In this document: positions 15,517 to 21,286 of the stretch, in pieces
How positions within the stretch are numbered: the first letter of the stretch is position 1
How the letters are laid out: every line of letters starts with the position of its first letter
IMG/VR virus record: IMGVR_UViG_3300045978_000063
Span: 1 to 22,524 of that record
Direction: 5' to 3' (one strand)
DNA length: 22,524 nt
From: a virus
Translations under genes and position numbers: made by a program
Notes under the pieces: model-generated
Seen by the model: only the letters and a program-made list of their open reading frames with translations
What the model was told of the DNA's origin: nothing
Database searches by the model: none

Positions 15517-16301
15517 GACCCTTTGAACAACAGACTCAAGAGCCGACCCCTCTCCGGTCTTTGCTGACCGCGGTTCTGGAGAGGAAGGCGAACCGGGACG
15601 CCGGCGGGCAGCGGGTCAACGTCAACGATCTGCTCCCCGGCGCCGACGACCCCTTCGAGGGTTCGGTTGACCCTGATTTCATGCCGGAGGGGAACTACGA
15701 CTGGTTCGACCCGACCGTCAACCCCGACGACCCGACCACCGACTTTTCAGGGATGAGCGCAGCGTCGGGACCTGGGAAACCGGGGAAGGGGATGGACTGG
15801 TTTCGGGGTGGGGAAGCCCCCAACAACTACCAGAACCGCAACAACCCGCTCTACCAAGCGAGACGGGACTTCTCAGTGGCGATCGCTCCCCAACTCGAGG
15901 ACCAGTTCGGAGTGTCCGCCCACGGCTCCGCCGGCCACTTGCGCGCCCCCCAGAAAGGCGACGCCGCGCCCGGAGGAAGATCAGCGAATTCGGACCATTA
16001 TTCGGGTGGGGCCACCGACTTTTTCGGGACCGTCGAAGAACTCGACGCCCTCCACGACTTCCTCATCACACAGCCCTACGTCTCGTTCATCCGGTGGCGC
16101 AGCGAATCTCATGGCGGACCGGAAGGCACCGACCCGTCCGCCCACCTTCACGTCTCCTACGACCTGGGGTGGATCGCCCAGAACTACTACAAGGGCAAAA
16201 CGATTCCACCACCAGCTCCCACAGTGAGTGGAGCGCCCCCAGAATCGTCTGAGCGTCCCGAAACGACCGAACCGCTACGTCCGGCGATAGGGGTGTCCTG
16301 A
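15513..16301 (+). CDS. M15-type peptidase, virion-associated lysin
   Basis: A 262-aa product; ATGA overlap at 15513-15516. Residues 1-105 are Pro/Asp/Gly-rich and disordered. Residues about 112-222 match a zinc peptidase of the M15 (LAS) group: SDHYSGGATDFF gives His162 and Asp169, and SAHLHVSYD gives His211/His213, the usual H-x6-D plus final His arrangement. Acidic catalytic residue at the EXXH place is not evident, since Ala210 is there; Glu198 or Glu204 could serve. The family cleaves D-Ala-D-Ala or L-Ala-D-Glu bonds in peptidoglycan. Residues 230-262 are a Pro-rich tail. Placed among ejection-protein candidates and without signal peptide or membrane segment, it is more likely a virion enzyme that opens the wall at infection than a free endolysin. 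Confidence 0.8.
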   Translation: MRPFEQQTQEPTPLRSLLTAVLERKANRDAGGQRVNVNDLLPGADDPFEGSVDPDFMPEGNYDWFDPTVNPDDPTTDFSGMSAASGPGKPGKGMDWFRGGEAPNNYQNRNNPLYQARRDFSVAIAPQLEDQFGVSAHGSAGHLRAPQKGDAAPGGRSANSDHYSGGATDFFGTVEELDALHDFLITQPYVSFIRWRSESHGGPEGTDPSAHLHVSYDLGWIAQNYYKGKTIPPPAPTVSGAPPESSERPETTEPLRPAIGVS

Positions 16302-17446
16302 TGACCCAAAATCTGAATCAGGTGCCACCCAATTTGGAGGTCTGGAAGGTGGGCGGCTCCTACCTCCTAGTAAGGGCCATCCCCAACACCAACCCTCCCG
16401 TCTATCTGTTCTGGACGGTCGGGTCCGCAGACGATGTCACCGCCCTGGGAATCAAGAAACCGGACCGGACCCTGACCTGGGCTCAGGTGGCGCAGACGGG
16501 TGCTCAGAACATGGGCAACTCGAGGGAACTCCTGAACACGACTGAGGATCCCGTCGACCAGGTCATGTCGAACTATGAGACCGAGGTCAAGGTGAAACCG
16601 TGGCTCGCCGACCCCGAAGTCCTCGCCATCTGGGTTGGAGCCGCCGAAGAAGGCCGCGGCATCAGCGAGGCGGAATTGCAGGGGACGGAATGGTGGCGGA
16701 CCCACACCGAAGGCGAACGCCAATGGCTCTCACTCAACGCCTCCGACCCCGCCACCGCGAACGCTCTGATCGCCGACAACCGGATTCAGGTGGCGGACCT
16801 ATTCGCCCAAGCCGGCATCAACAACGCCTCAGCACAGTTGGTCGGACTGGTGGCCGACCGCTTGACGACCGGAGTGTGGACCAACACCTACGCCACCAAC
16901 CAGATACGGATGCTCGCCGACCCCAACCTGACCGGCGCCCTCGACCCCGCGTTGAGGGCGATGAGGACCGGGTTGGACACCACCCGAGCCCGAGAGGACG
17001 ACGTCAAAGCGAAGGTGGCCGAATGGTTAGGCCCGGGCCTCGCCAACACCTATTCGGCGGACTTCTACACGCAATGGGCTTCGCGTCTGCGTGAGGATCC
17101 CGACGCTGAACAGGCTTTGGACGATATGCTGCGTAGACAGTTCCAGACCCATATCAACATCCAACGTGGCACGTCGAGGATTTATGGGGATGACGCCAAC
17201 CTGACCTATGAGGATGTTGCGGCGCCGTGGCGGGGAGTGTTCCAACAGCAATGGGGTCAAACCCCCGACGAAACCTCCGACCTGTTCATGCGGATCCTCA
17301 GAACCAACGATCTAGCCACCGCCGAACATCTGCTCCGGGATGAGGGGGTGAAACAGGGGAACGCCACCGTGGTCGGCCGTCTCCTGTCCGATGTGGGTTC
17401 GGCGTTCGGTGAGGGGGTCCGCCGGTCGGACCCGGCTATCCGATGA
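16301..17446 (+). CDS. Internal virion protein candidate
   Basis: A 381-aa product; ATG shares a base with the previous TGA, with AGGGGTG upstream. An N-terminal beta part of about 45 residues (NLEVWKVGGSYLLVRAI, then VYLFWTVGS) is followed by a long helical body. The end has DVAAPWRGVFQQQWGQTPDETSDLF and LLRDEGVKQGNATVVGRLLSD, a W-containing unit I associate with large phage internal proteins. There is no catalytic motif. The stop at 17444-17446 lies 1 nt from the 3' end of a tRNA on the other strand, so the two transcripts converge. It is likely a further member of the ejection cassette. Confidence 0.7.
   Translation: MTQNLNQVPPNLEVWKVGGSYLLVRAIPNTNPPVYLFWTVGSADDVTALGIKKPDRTLTWAQVAQTGAQNMGNSRELLNTTEDPVDQVMSNYETEVKVKPWLADPEVLAIWVGAAEEGRGISEAELQGTEWWRTHTEGERQWLSLNASDPATANALIADNRIQVADLFAQAGINNASAQLVGLVADRLTTGVWTNTYATNQIRMLADPNLTGALDPALRAMRTGLDTTRAREDDVKAKVAEWLGPGLANTYSADFYTQWASRLREDPDAEQALDDMLRRQFQTHINIQRGTSRIYGDDANLTYEDVAAPWRGVFQQQWGQTPDETSDLFMRILRTNDLATAEHLLRDEGVKQGNATVVGRLLSDVGSAFGEGVRRSDPAIR
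17415..17433. terminator. 7-bp hairpin at convergent ends of gene and tRNA cluster
   Basis: GGGTCCG (17415-17421) and CGGACCC (17427-17433) form a perfect 7-bp stem with loop CCGGT. It lies in the last codons of the + strand gene and 15 nt beyond the 3' end of the - strand tRNA cluster, so it could end or stabilise either transcript. No T-run follows on either strand, so it is not a classic intrinsic terminator. Confidence 0.35.
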
Positions 17447-17447
17447 G

Positions 17448-17530
17448 CGGAGGGGCCAGGAATCGAACCTGGGAAGCTGTCGCCTGCCGCCGGTTAGCAA
17501 CCGGGCACCTTGCCACTCGGTCAACCCTCC
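17448..17530 (-). tRNA. tRNA-Ser(GCT)
   Basis: On the - strand it folds as a class II tRNA of 83 nt. The acceptor is GGAGGGT with CCCCTCC, mismatched at the seventh pair (T:C). The D arm ACC/GGT has a loop with GG. The anticodon arm has loop TTGCTAA (anticodon GCT, U33 present) with a C:C mismatch at the first pair. The variable arm AGGC/GCTT is long as expected for serine. The T arm CCAGG-TTCGATT-CCTGG is normal. The discriminator is G, as in bacterial serine tRNAs, and CCA is not encoded. It would read AGC and AGU codons. Confidence 0.85.
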
Positions 17531-17534
17531 AGAA

Positions 17535-17650
17535 TGGCGGGGGGAAGGATTTGAGCCTCCGAGCAGGACCGAGGGATAGACCGAACCTCATTGGTCCCGC
17601 TGGCATCGGCCGCGCCGCCGGTTTGGCCGCTTCCGGCAAACGCCCCGCCA
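17535..17650 (-). ncRNA. 116-nt tRNA-like RNA with giant variable arm
   Basis: Placed with 4-nt gaps between two tRNAs. By hand it folds in tRNA order on the - strand. A perfect 8-bp end helix is TGGCGGGG (17650-17643) with CCCCGCCA (17542-17535). A D-like arm GCCGG/CCGGC (17637-17617) has the loop AAGCGGCCAAA. A possible anticodon arm is CGCGG-CCGATGC-CAGCG (17614-17598) with one G:A mismatch. A long variable arm (17597-17566) pairs GGACC with GGTCC and GAGG with CCTC. The T-like arm GGAGG-CTCAAAT-CCTTC (17560-17544) keeps the T55, C56, A58 pattern. Normal tRNAs are 73-95 nt, so this is oversized. If it is a tRNA the loop gives anticodon GAT, but position 33 would be C. It may be an unusual tRNA, a degenerate one or another structured RNA. 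Confidence 0.5.
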
Positions 17651-17654
17651 TGCG

Positions 17655-17737
17655 AGGAAGGTGGAGGAGTCGAACCCCTGGCTGTCACGCCACCCTGGTT
17701 TTCAGGACCAGTTGCCCACCGCTGAGCAGCACCTTCC
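17655..17737 (-). tRNA. Probable tRNA-Ser(TGA), atypical
   Basis: It folds as an 83-nt class II tRNA on the - strand. The acceptor GGAAGGT/ACCTTCC is perfect. The D arm TGC/GCA has a GG-containing loop. The anticodon arm CTGGT-CCTGAAA-ACCAG gives anticodon TGA, which reads UCA. The variable arm GGC/GCC is long. The T arm loop is TTCGACT. Odd points: position 33 is C where U is nearly universal, the T stem has an A:C mismatch at its base, and the discriminator base is T, unlike the G of serine tRNAs. CCA is not encoded. It is a tRNA gene by structure; its charging identity is less sure. Confidence 0.72.
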
Positions 17738-17754
17738 AAGAATCAATTGGAAGG
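17732..17754. repeat. 8-bp inverted repeat overlapping tRNA 5' end
   Basis: CCTTCCAA (17732-17739) and TTGGAAGG (17747-17754) are perfect inverted copies around GAATCAA. The left copy overlaps the 5' acceptor strand of the tRNA-Ser(TGA) on the - strand, so in the precursor the leader could pair with the acceptor sequence. The TTGGAAGG string recurs at the scaffold promoter (19214-19221). Confidence 0.5.
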
Positions 17755-17825
17755 GCTACTCGATCGGTGGTCGCATCCAGTGGTCACTTGCTCATCATCG
17801 TAAAGCCTGAAAGGGGGAGTCGTCA
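17738..17825. promoter_or_regulatory. Spacer upstream of tRNA cluster and of 427-aa gene
   Basis: This 88-bp spacer must hold any dedicated promoter for the - strand tRNA genes and the ribosome site of the + strand gene that follows. The ribosome site AAAGGGGGAG lies 6 nt before ATG 17826. On the - strand a weak TTTACG box (about 17800) is the best -35 candidate, with no convincing -10, so no promoter is asserted. Confidence 0.3.
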
Positions 17826-19109
17826 ATGGCCGCTCCGGTGACCACCACGTCGGTCGCCAACGTCTACCGCCTGCTCGGGTTGAAAGTGCCGTCCGAGGCG
17901 ACCCTGACCCGGATCGCCGGGGAAATAACCGCCGGCCGCACCTGGACCGACCTCCGCGACGACCTGATCGCATACCAGGCGAATGCGGCGGGTCAAACCC
18001 CTGAACAGTGGCTCCAGAACGTCATCAGAGGCTATTTCACGGCGCGGGGAGCGACGATAGCCACCCAGTACCCGCCCGAAACCGAACAGCAACGCCTCGC
18101 CCGGATCACCCAAGAAGTCCTCTCCGGCCAGCGCACCCTTTCGGAAGTAAGGGCGACGATCAACACCTTCGCGGTCCAACCTGGCGGCACCACCGGCACT
18201 CCCCCGCTCCCCCCCGTGGTCCCACCGACCCAACCACCGCCTCCGCCTCCCCCACCGAACACTCCTCCCCCGCCACCTCCGCCGGTCGACACCATCGACT
18301 ATGCGGCGCGGGTCGCTGCGTTGTATCCGTGGCTGCCGGGGCCGCTCGCCTCCAAATTCGCCTCCCTCTGGGCGTCGTCGGGGGACGCAAACCTTGCGTT
18401 GGCCGAGCTGCGTCAGGACGACCTCTACGAGACGTACTACCCGGGGATCCGCCGGCCGGACGGCACCCTCCGCATGAGCGAAGCCGAATACGCCTCCAGC
18501 AAAGAGGCTTACAGCAACCTTCTCGCCGGCTACGGGCTCAACCCGTCCCAGTTCTCGTCGTGGTACACCCGTTGGATCGAAGGGGAGAAATCCCCCCAGG
18601 AGGTCGCCGCCGAACTGGGCGCCACCTATGAGGGACTGGTGGCGAACATCCCCGAGGTCCGCCAGTATTACGCCGAGCGTTGGGGCATCGACATGAGCGA
18701 CCAGGCGATCTTCGCCTCGATCCTCGACTCCGACGTCGCCGCCGGCATCCTCTCACGTCGGATTGCGGTAGCGCAGATCGGCGGGGAGGGACTAGCGCGA
18801 GGTTTCGACGTGGCCGACCCGTTCGCCGAGAGGTTGGCCGCCGCCGGTATCGACCAGGGCGCCGCCCGCGGGTTCTTCTCAGAAGCCGAAGGCCGCCTCC
18901 CGTCCCTCGACGAAATGGCCCGACGGTTCCGGGACCCCGACTCCACCTTCGACCTCGAGGAATTCGCCGACGCCGCCGTATTCGGAGGGGCCGCCCAAAC
19001 CTCCCGTATTCGCAGGTTGCTCGCATCGGAACAGTCACTCTTCACTGACCAGACCGGCGGGCTCGCCATGAACAACGAACTGGGCGTGACCGGACTCCGC
19101 GCGATCTGA
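17826..19109 (+). CDS. Internal or tail-associated protein with polyproline linker
   Basis: A 427-aa product with the strong site AAAGGGGGAG before ATG 17826. Residues 1-120 are helical (for example TLTRIAGEITAGRTWTDLRD). Residues about 124-154 are almost pure Pro with Thr and Val, a rigid linker. Residues 155-427 are a second helical domain. Within it ETYYPGIRRPDGTLRMSEAE with a following YxLLAGYGL unit resembles an element found in very large phage tail or internal proteins, usually combined with a W-[IV]-x-G repeat as in SWYTRWIEGEKSPQEV. No enzyme motif is visible. It is separated from the ejection cassette by the tRNAs but resembles it in composition. It is followed by the regulatory region for the capsid genes. 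Its role is inferred. Confidence 0.75.
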   Translation: MAAPVTTTSVANVYRLLGLKVPSEATLTRIAGEITAGRTWTDLRDDLIAYQANAAGQTPEQWLQNVIRGYFTARGATIATQYPPETEQQRLARITQEVLSGQRTLSEVRATINTFAVQPGGTTGTPPLPPVVPPTQPPPPPPPPNTPPPPPPPVDTIDYAARVAALYPWLPGPLASKFASLWASSGDANLALAELRQDDLYETYYPGIRRPDGTLRMSEAEYASSKEAYSNLLAGYGLNPSQFSSWYTRWIEGEKSPQEVAAELGATYEGLVANIPEVRQYYAERWGIDMSDQAIFASILDSDVAAGILSRRIAVAQIGGEGLARGFDVADPFAERLAAAGIDQGAARGFFSEAEGRLPSLDEMARRFRDPDSTFDLEEFADAAVFGGAAQTSRIRRLLASEQSLFTDQTGGLAMNNELGVTGLRAI

Positions 19110-19124
19110 AAGGGGGTGGTCACC

Positions 19125-19175
19125 ATGCAAACTCCCCCGGAGTACATGCAACCAACACCCTTCCGAGGTACTTGA
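19125..19175 (+). CDS. Possible 16-codon minicistron before capsid promoter
   Basis: ATG 19125 to TGA 19173-19175 encodes MQTPPEYMQPTPFRGT. It has a ribosome site AGGGGGTGG 4-5 nt upstream, almost the same as that of the preceding 427-aa gene. The reading frame ends inside the -35 box of the next promoter. It may be a real small peptide gene, a leader peptide, or a chance frame from the duplicated site. No independent evidence separates these. Confidence 0.25.
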   Translation: MQTPPEYMQPTPFRGT

Positions 19176-19224
19176 CATAACGCGCGGCTTTCGCGTAGGT
19201 TCGAGGCTACGTCTTGGAAGGGTG
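19156..19224. repeat. 9-bp inverted repeat flanking the scaffold promoter
   Basis: CACCCTTCC (19156-19164) and GGAAGGGTG (19216-19224) are perfect inverted copies whose centre (19190) falls in the spacer between the -35 and -10 boxes. A second inverted repeat, ACGCG (19180-19184) with CGCGT (19192-19196), lies in the spacer with centre 19188. The nested symmetry around one promoter is typical of operators, though a transcript starting near 19208 would include only the right arm of the outer repeat. Confidence 0.55.
19172..19201 (+). promoter_or_regulatory. Strong sigma70-like promoter for capsid genes
   Basis: A perfect -35 TTGACA (19172-19177) is followed after 18 bp by TAGGTT (19196-19201), a -10 box with the key first two and last bases. 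Transcription would start near 19207-19208, about 220 nt before the scaffold gene. It stands in the only large gap before the capsid module, which needs high expression. Confidence 0.65.
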
Positions 19225-19427
19225 CGCGTTAGACCCTCCATATAGGCCGTCGGTTCGTAGCCGACACAACCGGGCCTCGTAATCGGTCCCCCTGGTGTTT
19301 GCCGTGTCATTGGACACCTGACGGCAGCACTCATCCACCCACCGTGGACTTTCTACTCAGAACGTGTCCCTCGTCTGGCGCGCCCGACCAGACGTAACGC
19401 ATGAGGGCGTGAGCAGGAGGAAATGAC
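19208..19427 (+). ncRNA. Hairpin-rich leader upstream of scaffold gene
   Basis: The 220-nt stretch between the promoter and the scaffold gene holds three clear hairpins. The first is GTCGG-TTCGTAG-CCGAC (19249-19265). The second is a compound stem at 19295-19330 with TGCCGTGTC opposite GACA and CGGCA around an ATTG loop and a CCTGA bulge. The third is a 7-bp stem CGTCTGG (19372-19378) with CCAGACG (19388-19394). The ribosome site AGGAGG (19415-19420) follows. No long open frame covers the stretch. It may be a structured 5' leader, an attenuator or a separate small RNA. None of the hairpins has a T-run, so simple termination is unlikely. Confidence 0.45.
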
Positions 19428-19886
19428 GTGTCGGAGACCACTGAATTGAACGAGACCGAAACCGAGACCAAGTCCGATAAGGAACTCAACTTCGAGAAGC
19501 TGCGCGCTCAGAACGAGGCGCAGGAACAGGAACTGGCCGAACTGCGGCCGCTCCGCATCGACAAGAGCATCCGAGACGCCGGGTTCGACCCGACGACTGA
19601 CAAGGGCAAGGCGCTCAGTATCGCTCTCAAAGCTGGTGAGGTTGAGACGGACCCGGGGAGAATCCTCGAGTACGCGGAAGCCGAGTTTGGTTGGAAACCG
19701 GAGAAGCCGTTGTCTTCGACGGAAGCCGCCACGGTCACGGCGGCCGCCCAGTCTCACCAGATTCAGACCCAGTCGTCTTCCGACGAGCCGGAGGATGTTG
19801 ACGGGCAGATCGTTCAAGCCGAGAACGACGGTGATTGGAACCGGGCGGTCGGTTTGAAACTCGGGAAGCTCTACAACACCGGCTGA
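19428..19886 (+). CDS. Capsid scaffolding protein
   Basis: A 152-aa acidic product immediately before the major capsid gene. AGGAGG (19415-19420) lies 7 nt before GTG 19428, which decides this start; an ATG at 19423 is in another frame and stops soon. Residues 1-45 are Glu/Thr/Lys-rich and read as a coiled coil (ELNFEKLRAQNEAQEQELAE). The middle has DPTTDKGKALSIALKAGEVE. The C-terminal part is Ser/Gln/Asp-rich then a short helix (DWNRAVGLKLGKLYNTG) that may contact the shell. These are the usual features of tailed-phage scaffolds, which guide prohead assembly and then leave. The assignment rests on composition and position. Confidence 0.75.
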   Translation: MSETTELNETETETKSDKELNFEKLRAQNEAQEQELAELRPLRIDKSIRDAGFDPTTDKGKALSIALKAGEVETDPGRILEYAEAEFGWKPEKPLSSTEAATVTAAAQSHQIQTQSSSDEPEDVDGQIVQAENDGDWNRAVGLKLGKLYNTG

Positions 19887-19906
19887 CCAACTGAGGTAGG
19901 AAACCA

Positions 19907-20836
19907 ATGGCAGCAGTATCGGGTCTAGGTCACTCCCACAACCTGCCCAACTTCGTAGGTGAGTTGTTCCGGCTGGTCCCACAGGACACGCCGTTCAAGA
20001 ACCTCGCCGCGGCGAACGGGGTCAGGCTTGTGGATTCCAGGAACTTCACCTGGCAGACCACAGACAATGCGGCAGCCGCCCAACCGGACATTCTGGAGGG
20101 GGCCGACCCCGTCTACGAGGAGCGCGACCGCGCCGAAGTGATGAACACCGTCCAAATCTTCCAGTACGGCGTGAAAATCGCCTACTCGAAGCTGGCCGGT
20201 ATCGGTCAACTCGGAGCGACCGCAACCCCGGTCCTGGGCGACCAGCCGGTCGACAACGAAATCGAACTCCAACAGTCGTTGAAGTTGGACCGTTGCGCGG
20301 AGGACATGGAACTCAGTTTCTTGTCCGGCACCTTCCAGAACCCCACCGACAACGCCACGTCCCGCCGGACCCGCGGTATCCAAACCGCGGTGACGACCAA
20401 CGTGGTCCCCGCCGGTACGACGGACATGTCCAAAGACCATTTGGACGCCCTGTTGAGGCTGATGCACTCCAACCGAGCCCGGTTCATCCGGCCGGTGCTC
20501 ATGGGTGGAGCACTTCAAATCCAGCGGGTCAACGACGCCTACGGGTTCCAGCCGGAATCCCGCAGCGTCGGCGGTGTCAACATCCGCACGATCGTCACTC
20601 CGTTCGGCGAACTGGGAGTGGTCATCAACCGGCACATGGTGGCGAGCACAGTCGGAATCTTCGACTTCGCCTTCATCAAGCCGGTATGTATGCCCATCCC
20701 CGGGAAGGGTGAACTGTTCCTGGAGCCTCTTGCCAAGACGGGAGCCGCGGAGAACAGCCAGCTCTACGGCGAATGGGGACTCCAGTACGGGCCTCAGACG
20801 ATGCATGGGGAAATCACCGGACTCACCACATCCTGA
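19907..20836 (+). CDS. Major capsid protein
   Basis: A 309-aa product with AGGTAGGA about 6 nt before ATG 19907. The main structural subunit of the head, expected to take the HK97 fold. It has the layout of the DUF5309-type capsid proteins of podoviruses and relatives: an N-terminal arm with VPQDTPFKNLAA, a FTWQTTDN segment, an early helical stretch with YEERDRAEVMNTVQIFQYGVK-type residues, a middle with CAEDMELSFLSGTF and TSRRTRGIQTAV, then a DALLRLMHSNRAR helix, and a C-terminal part with strands IRTIVTPFGELGVVINRHM and FLEPLAKTGAAENSQLYGEWG. Length and place after a scaffold fit. The family link is by resemblance, not search. Confidence 0.87.
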   Translation: MAAVSGLGHSHNLPNFVGELFRLVPQDTPFKNLAAANGVRLVDSRNFTWQTTDNAAAAQPDILEGADPVYEERDRAEVMNTVQIFQYGVKIAYSKLAGIGQLGATATPVLGDQPVDNEIELQQSLKLDRCAEDMELSFLSGTFQNPTDNATSRRTRGIQTAVTTNVVPAGTTDMSKDHLDALLRLMHSNRARFIRPVLMGGALQIQRVNDAYGFQPESRSVGGVNIRTIVTPFGELGVVINRHMVASTVGIFDFAFIKPVCMPIPGKGELFLEPLAKTGAAENSQLYGEWGLQYGPQTMHGEITGLTTS

Positions 20837-20850
20837 TAGGAGGTTGACAC

Positions 20851-21222
20851 ATGGCAGGTTTCAACTTCCGAAACATGATCGGGGTCAAACCCGAAATCAG
20901 GCGCAGGTTCCCCGGTGGGATCGAATCTCCGATCATCGCGACGGGGGTGCTGACGATCACGGGCAACTCGGCCGTGGTAAATCCGCTCCCCGAGTCCTCG
21001 ACGGCGGACCAACTCGACTCGATCGTGTGCAAGACACCGGCGCGGCCAGGGGATTTGCTTCTCCTGCATGTGCCGGCGACGAACACGATCACCGTCGACG
21101 ACGCCAACATCAACCTGGCGGCGGCCACCCGGGCGATCGCGCCTGGAGGTTCGCTGCTCCTGGTGTTCGCCGGGACCGAATGGTCCGAGGTCGCGTTCAC
21201 CGCGGCGACGGACAACGTCTGA
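20851..21222 (+). CDS. Small beta-rich protein after MCP, possible decoration protein
   Basis: A 123-aa product with AGGAGG 7 nt before ATG 20851. After a basic N-terminal helix-like part (NMIGVKPEIRRRFPGG) it is a sequence of strands with Val, Ile and Leu alternating with Thr, Asn and Asp, for example VLTITGNSAVVN and LLLLHVPATNTITVDD, ending SLLLVFAGTEWSEVAF. That fits a compact beta-barrel. A gene directly after the major capsid gene is often a head decoration or stabilising protein. The following hairpin may separate its expression from the next gene. No family is recognised. Confidence 0.75.
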   Translation: MAGFNFRNMIGVKPEIRRRFPGGIESPIIATGVLTITGNSAVVNPLPESSTADQLDSIVCKTPARPGDLLLLHVPATNTITVDDANINLAAATRAIAPGGSLLLVFAGTEWSEVAFTAATDNV

Positions 21223-21230
21223 GCAACGAG

Positions 21231-21274
21231 GACCATGAAGGGAGGGGGGGCCGACACTCCCCCTCCCAATGGTC
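21231..21274 (+). promoter_or_regulatory. Very stable hairpin between capsid-module genes
   Basis: GGGAGGGGG (21240-21248) pairs perfectly with CCCCCTCCC (21259-21267), and GACCAT (21231-21236) pairs with ATGGTC (21269-21274) outside a small internal loop. The 15-pair structure sits between the two small genes and ends just before the next AGGAGG. There is no T-run after it, so it is more likely an mRNA-processing or stability element, or a partial terminator, than a classic intrinsic terminator. Confidence 0.5.
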
Positions 21275-21286
21275 TAAAGGAGGACA

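Noticed and set aside
17443-17841. 132-codon + strand frame over the tRNA cluster
   Set aside because: Its translation has the GARNRTW and RSRTPG strings that come from antisense tRNA sequence; it overlaps three structured RNAs.
19202-19279. tRNA on + strand after the scaffold promoter
   Set aside because: CGAGGCT/GGCCTCG could pair and GTCGG-TTCGTAG-CCGAC looks like a T arm, but the T arm does not abut the end helix, A58 is missing and no anticodon arm forms. The left arm also lies before the expected transcript start.
19353-19982. 209-codon - strand frame opposite scaffold and MCP start
   Set aside because: Leu/Arg/Gly-rich shadow; the + strand has good ribosome sites and expected genes.
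19925-20806. 293-codon - strand frame opposite MCP
   Set aside because: Antisense shadow of the major capsid gene, rich in Arg, Asp, His and Gly without a motif.
20844-20849. TTGACA as promoter before the post-MCP gene
   Set aside because: It falls within the ribosome site/start spacer and no -10 box follows at 16-19 bp.
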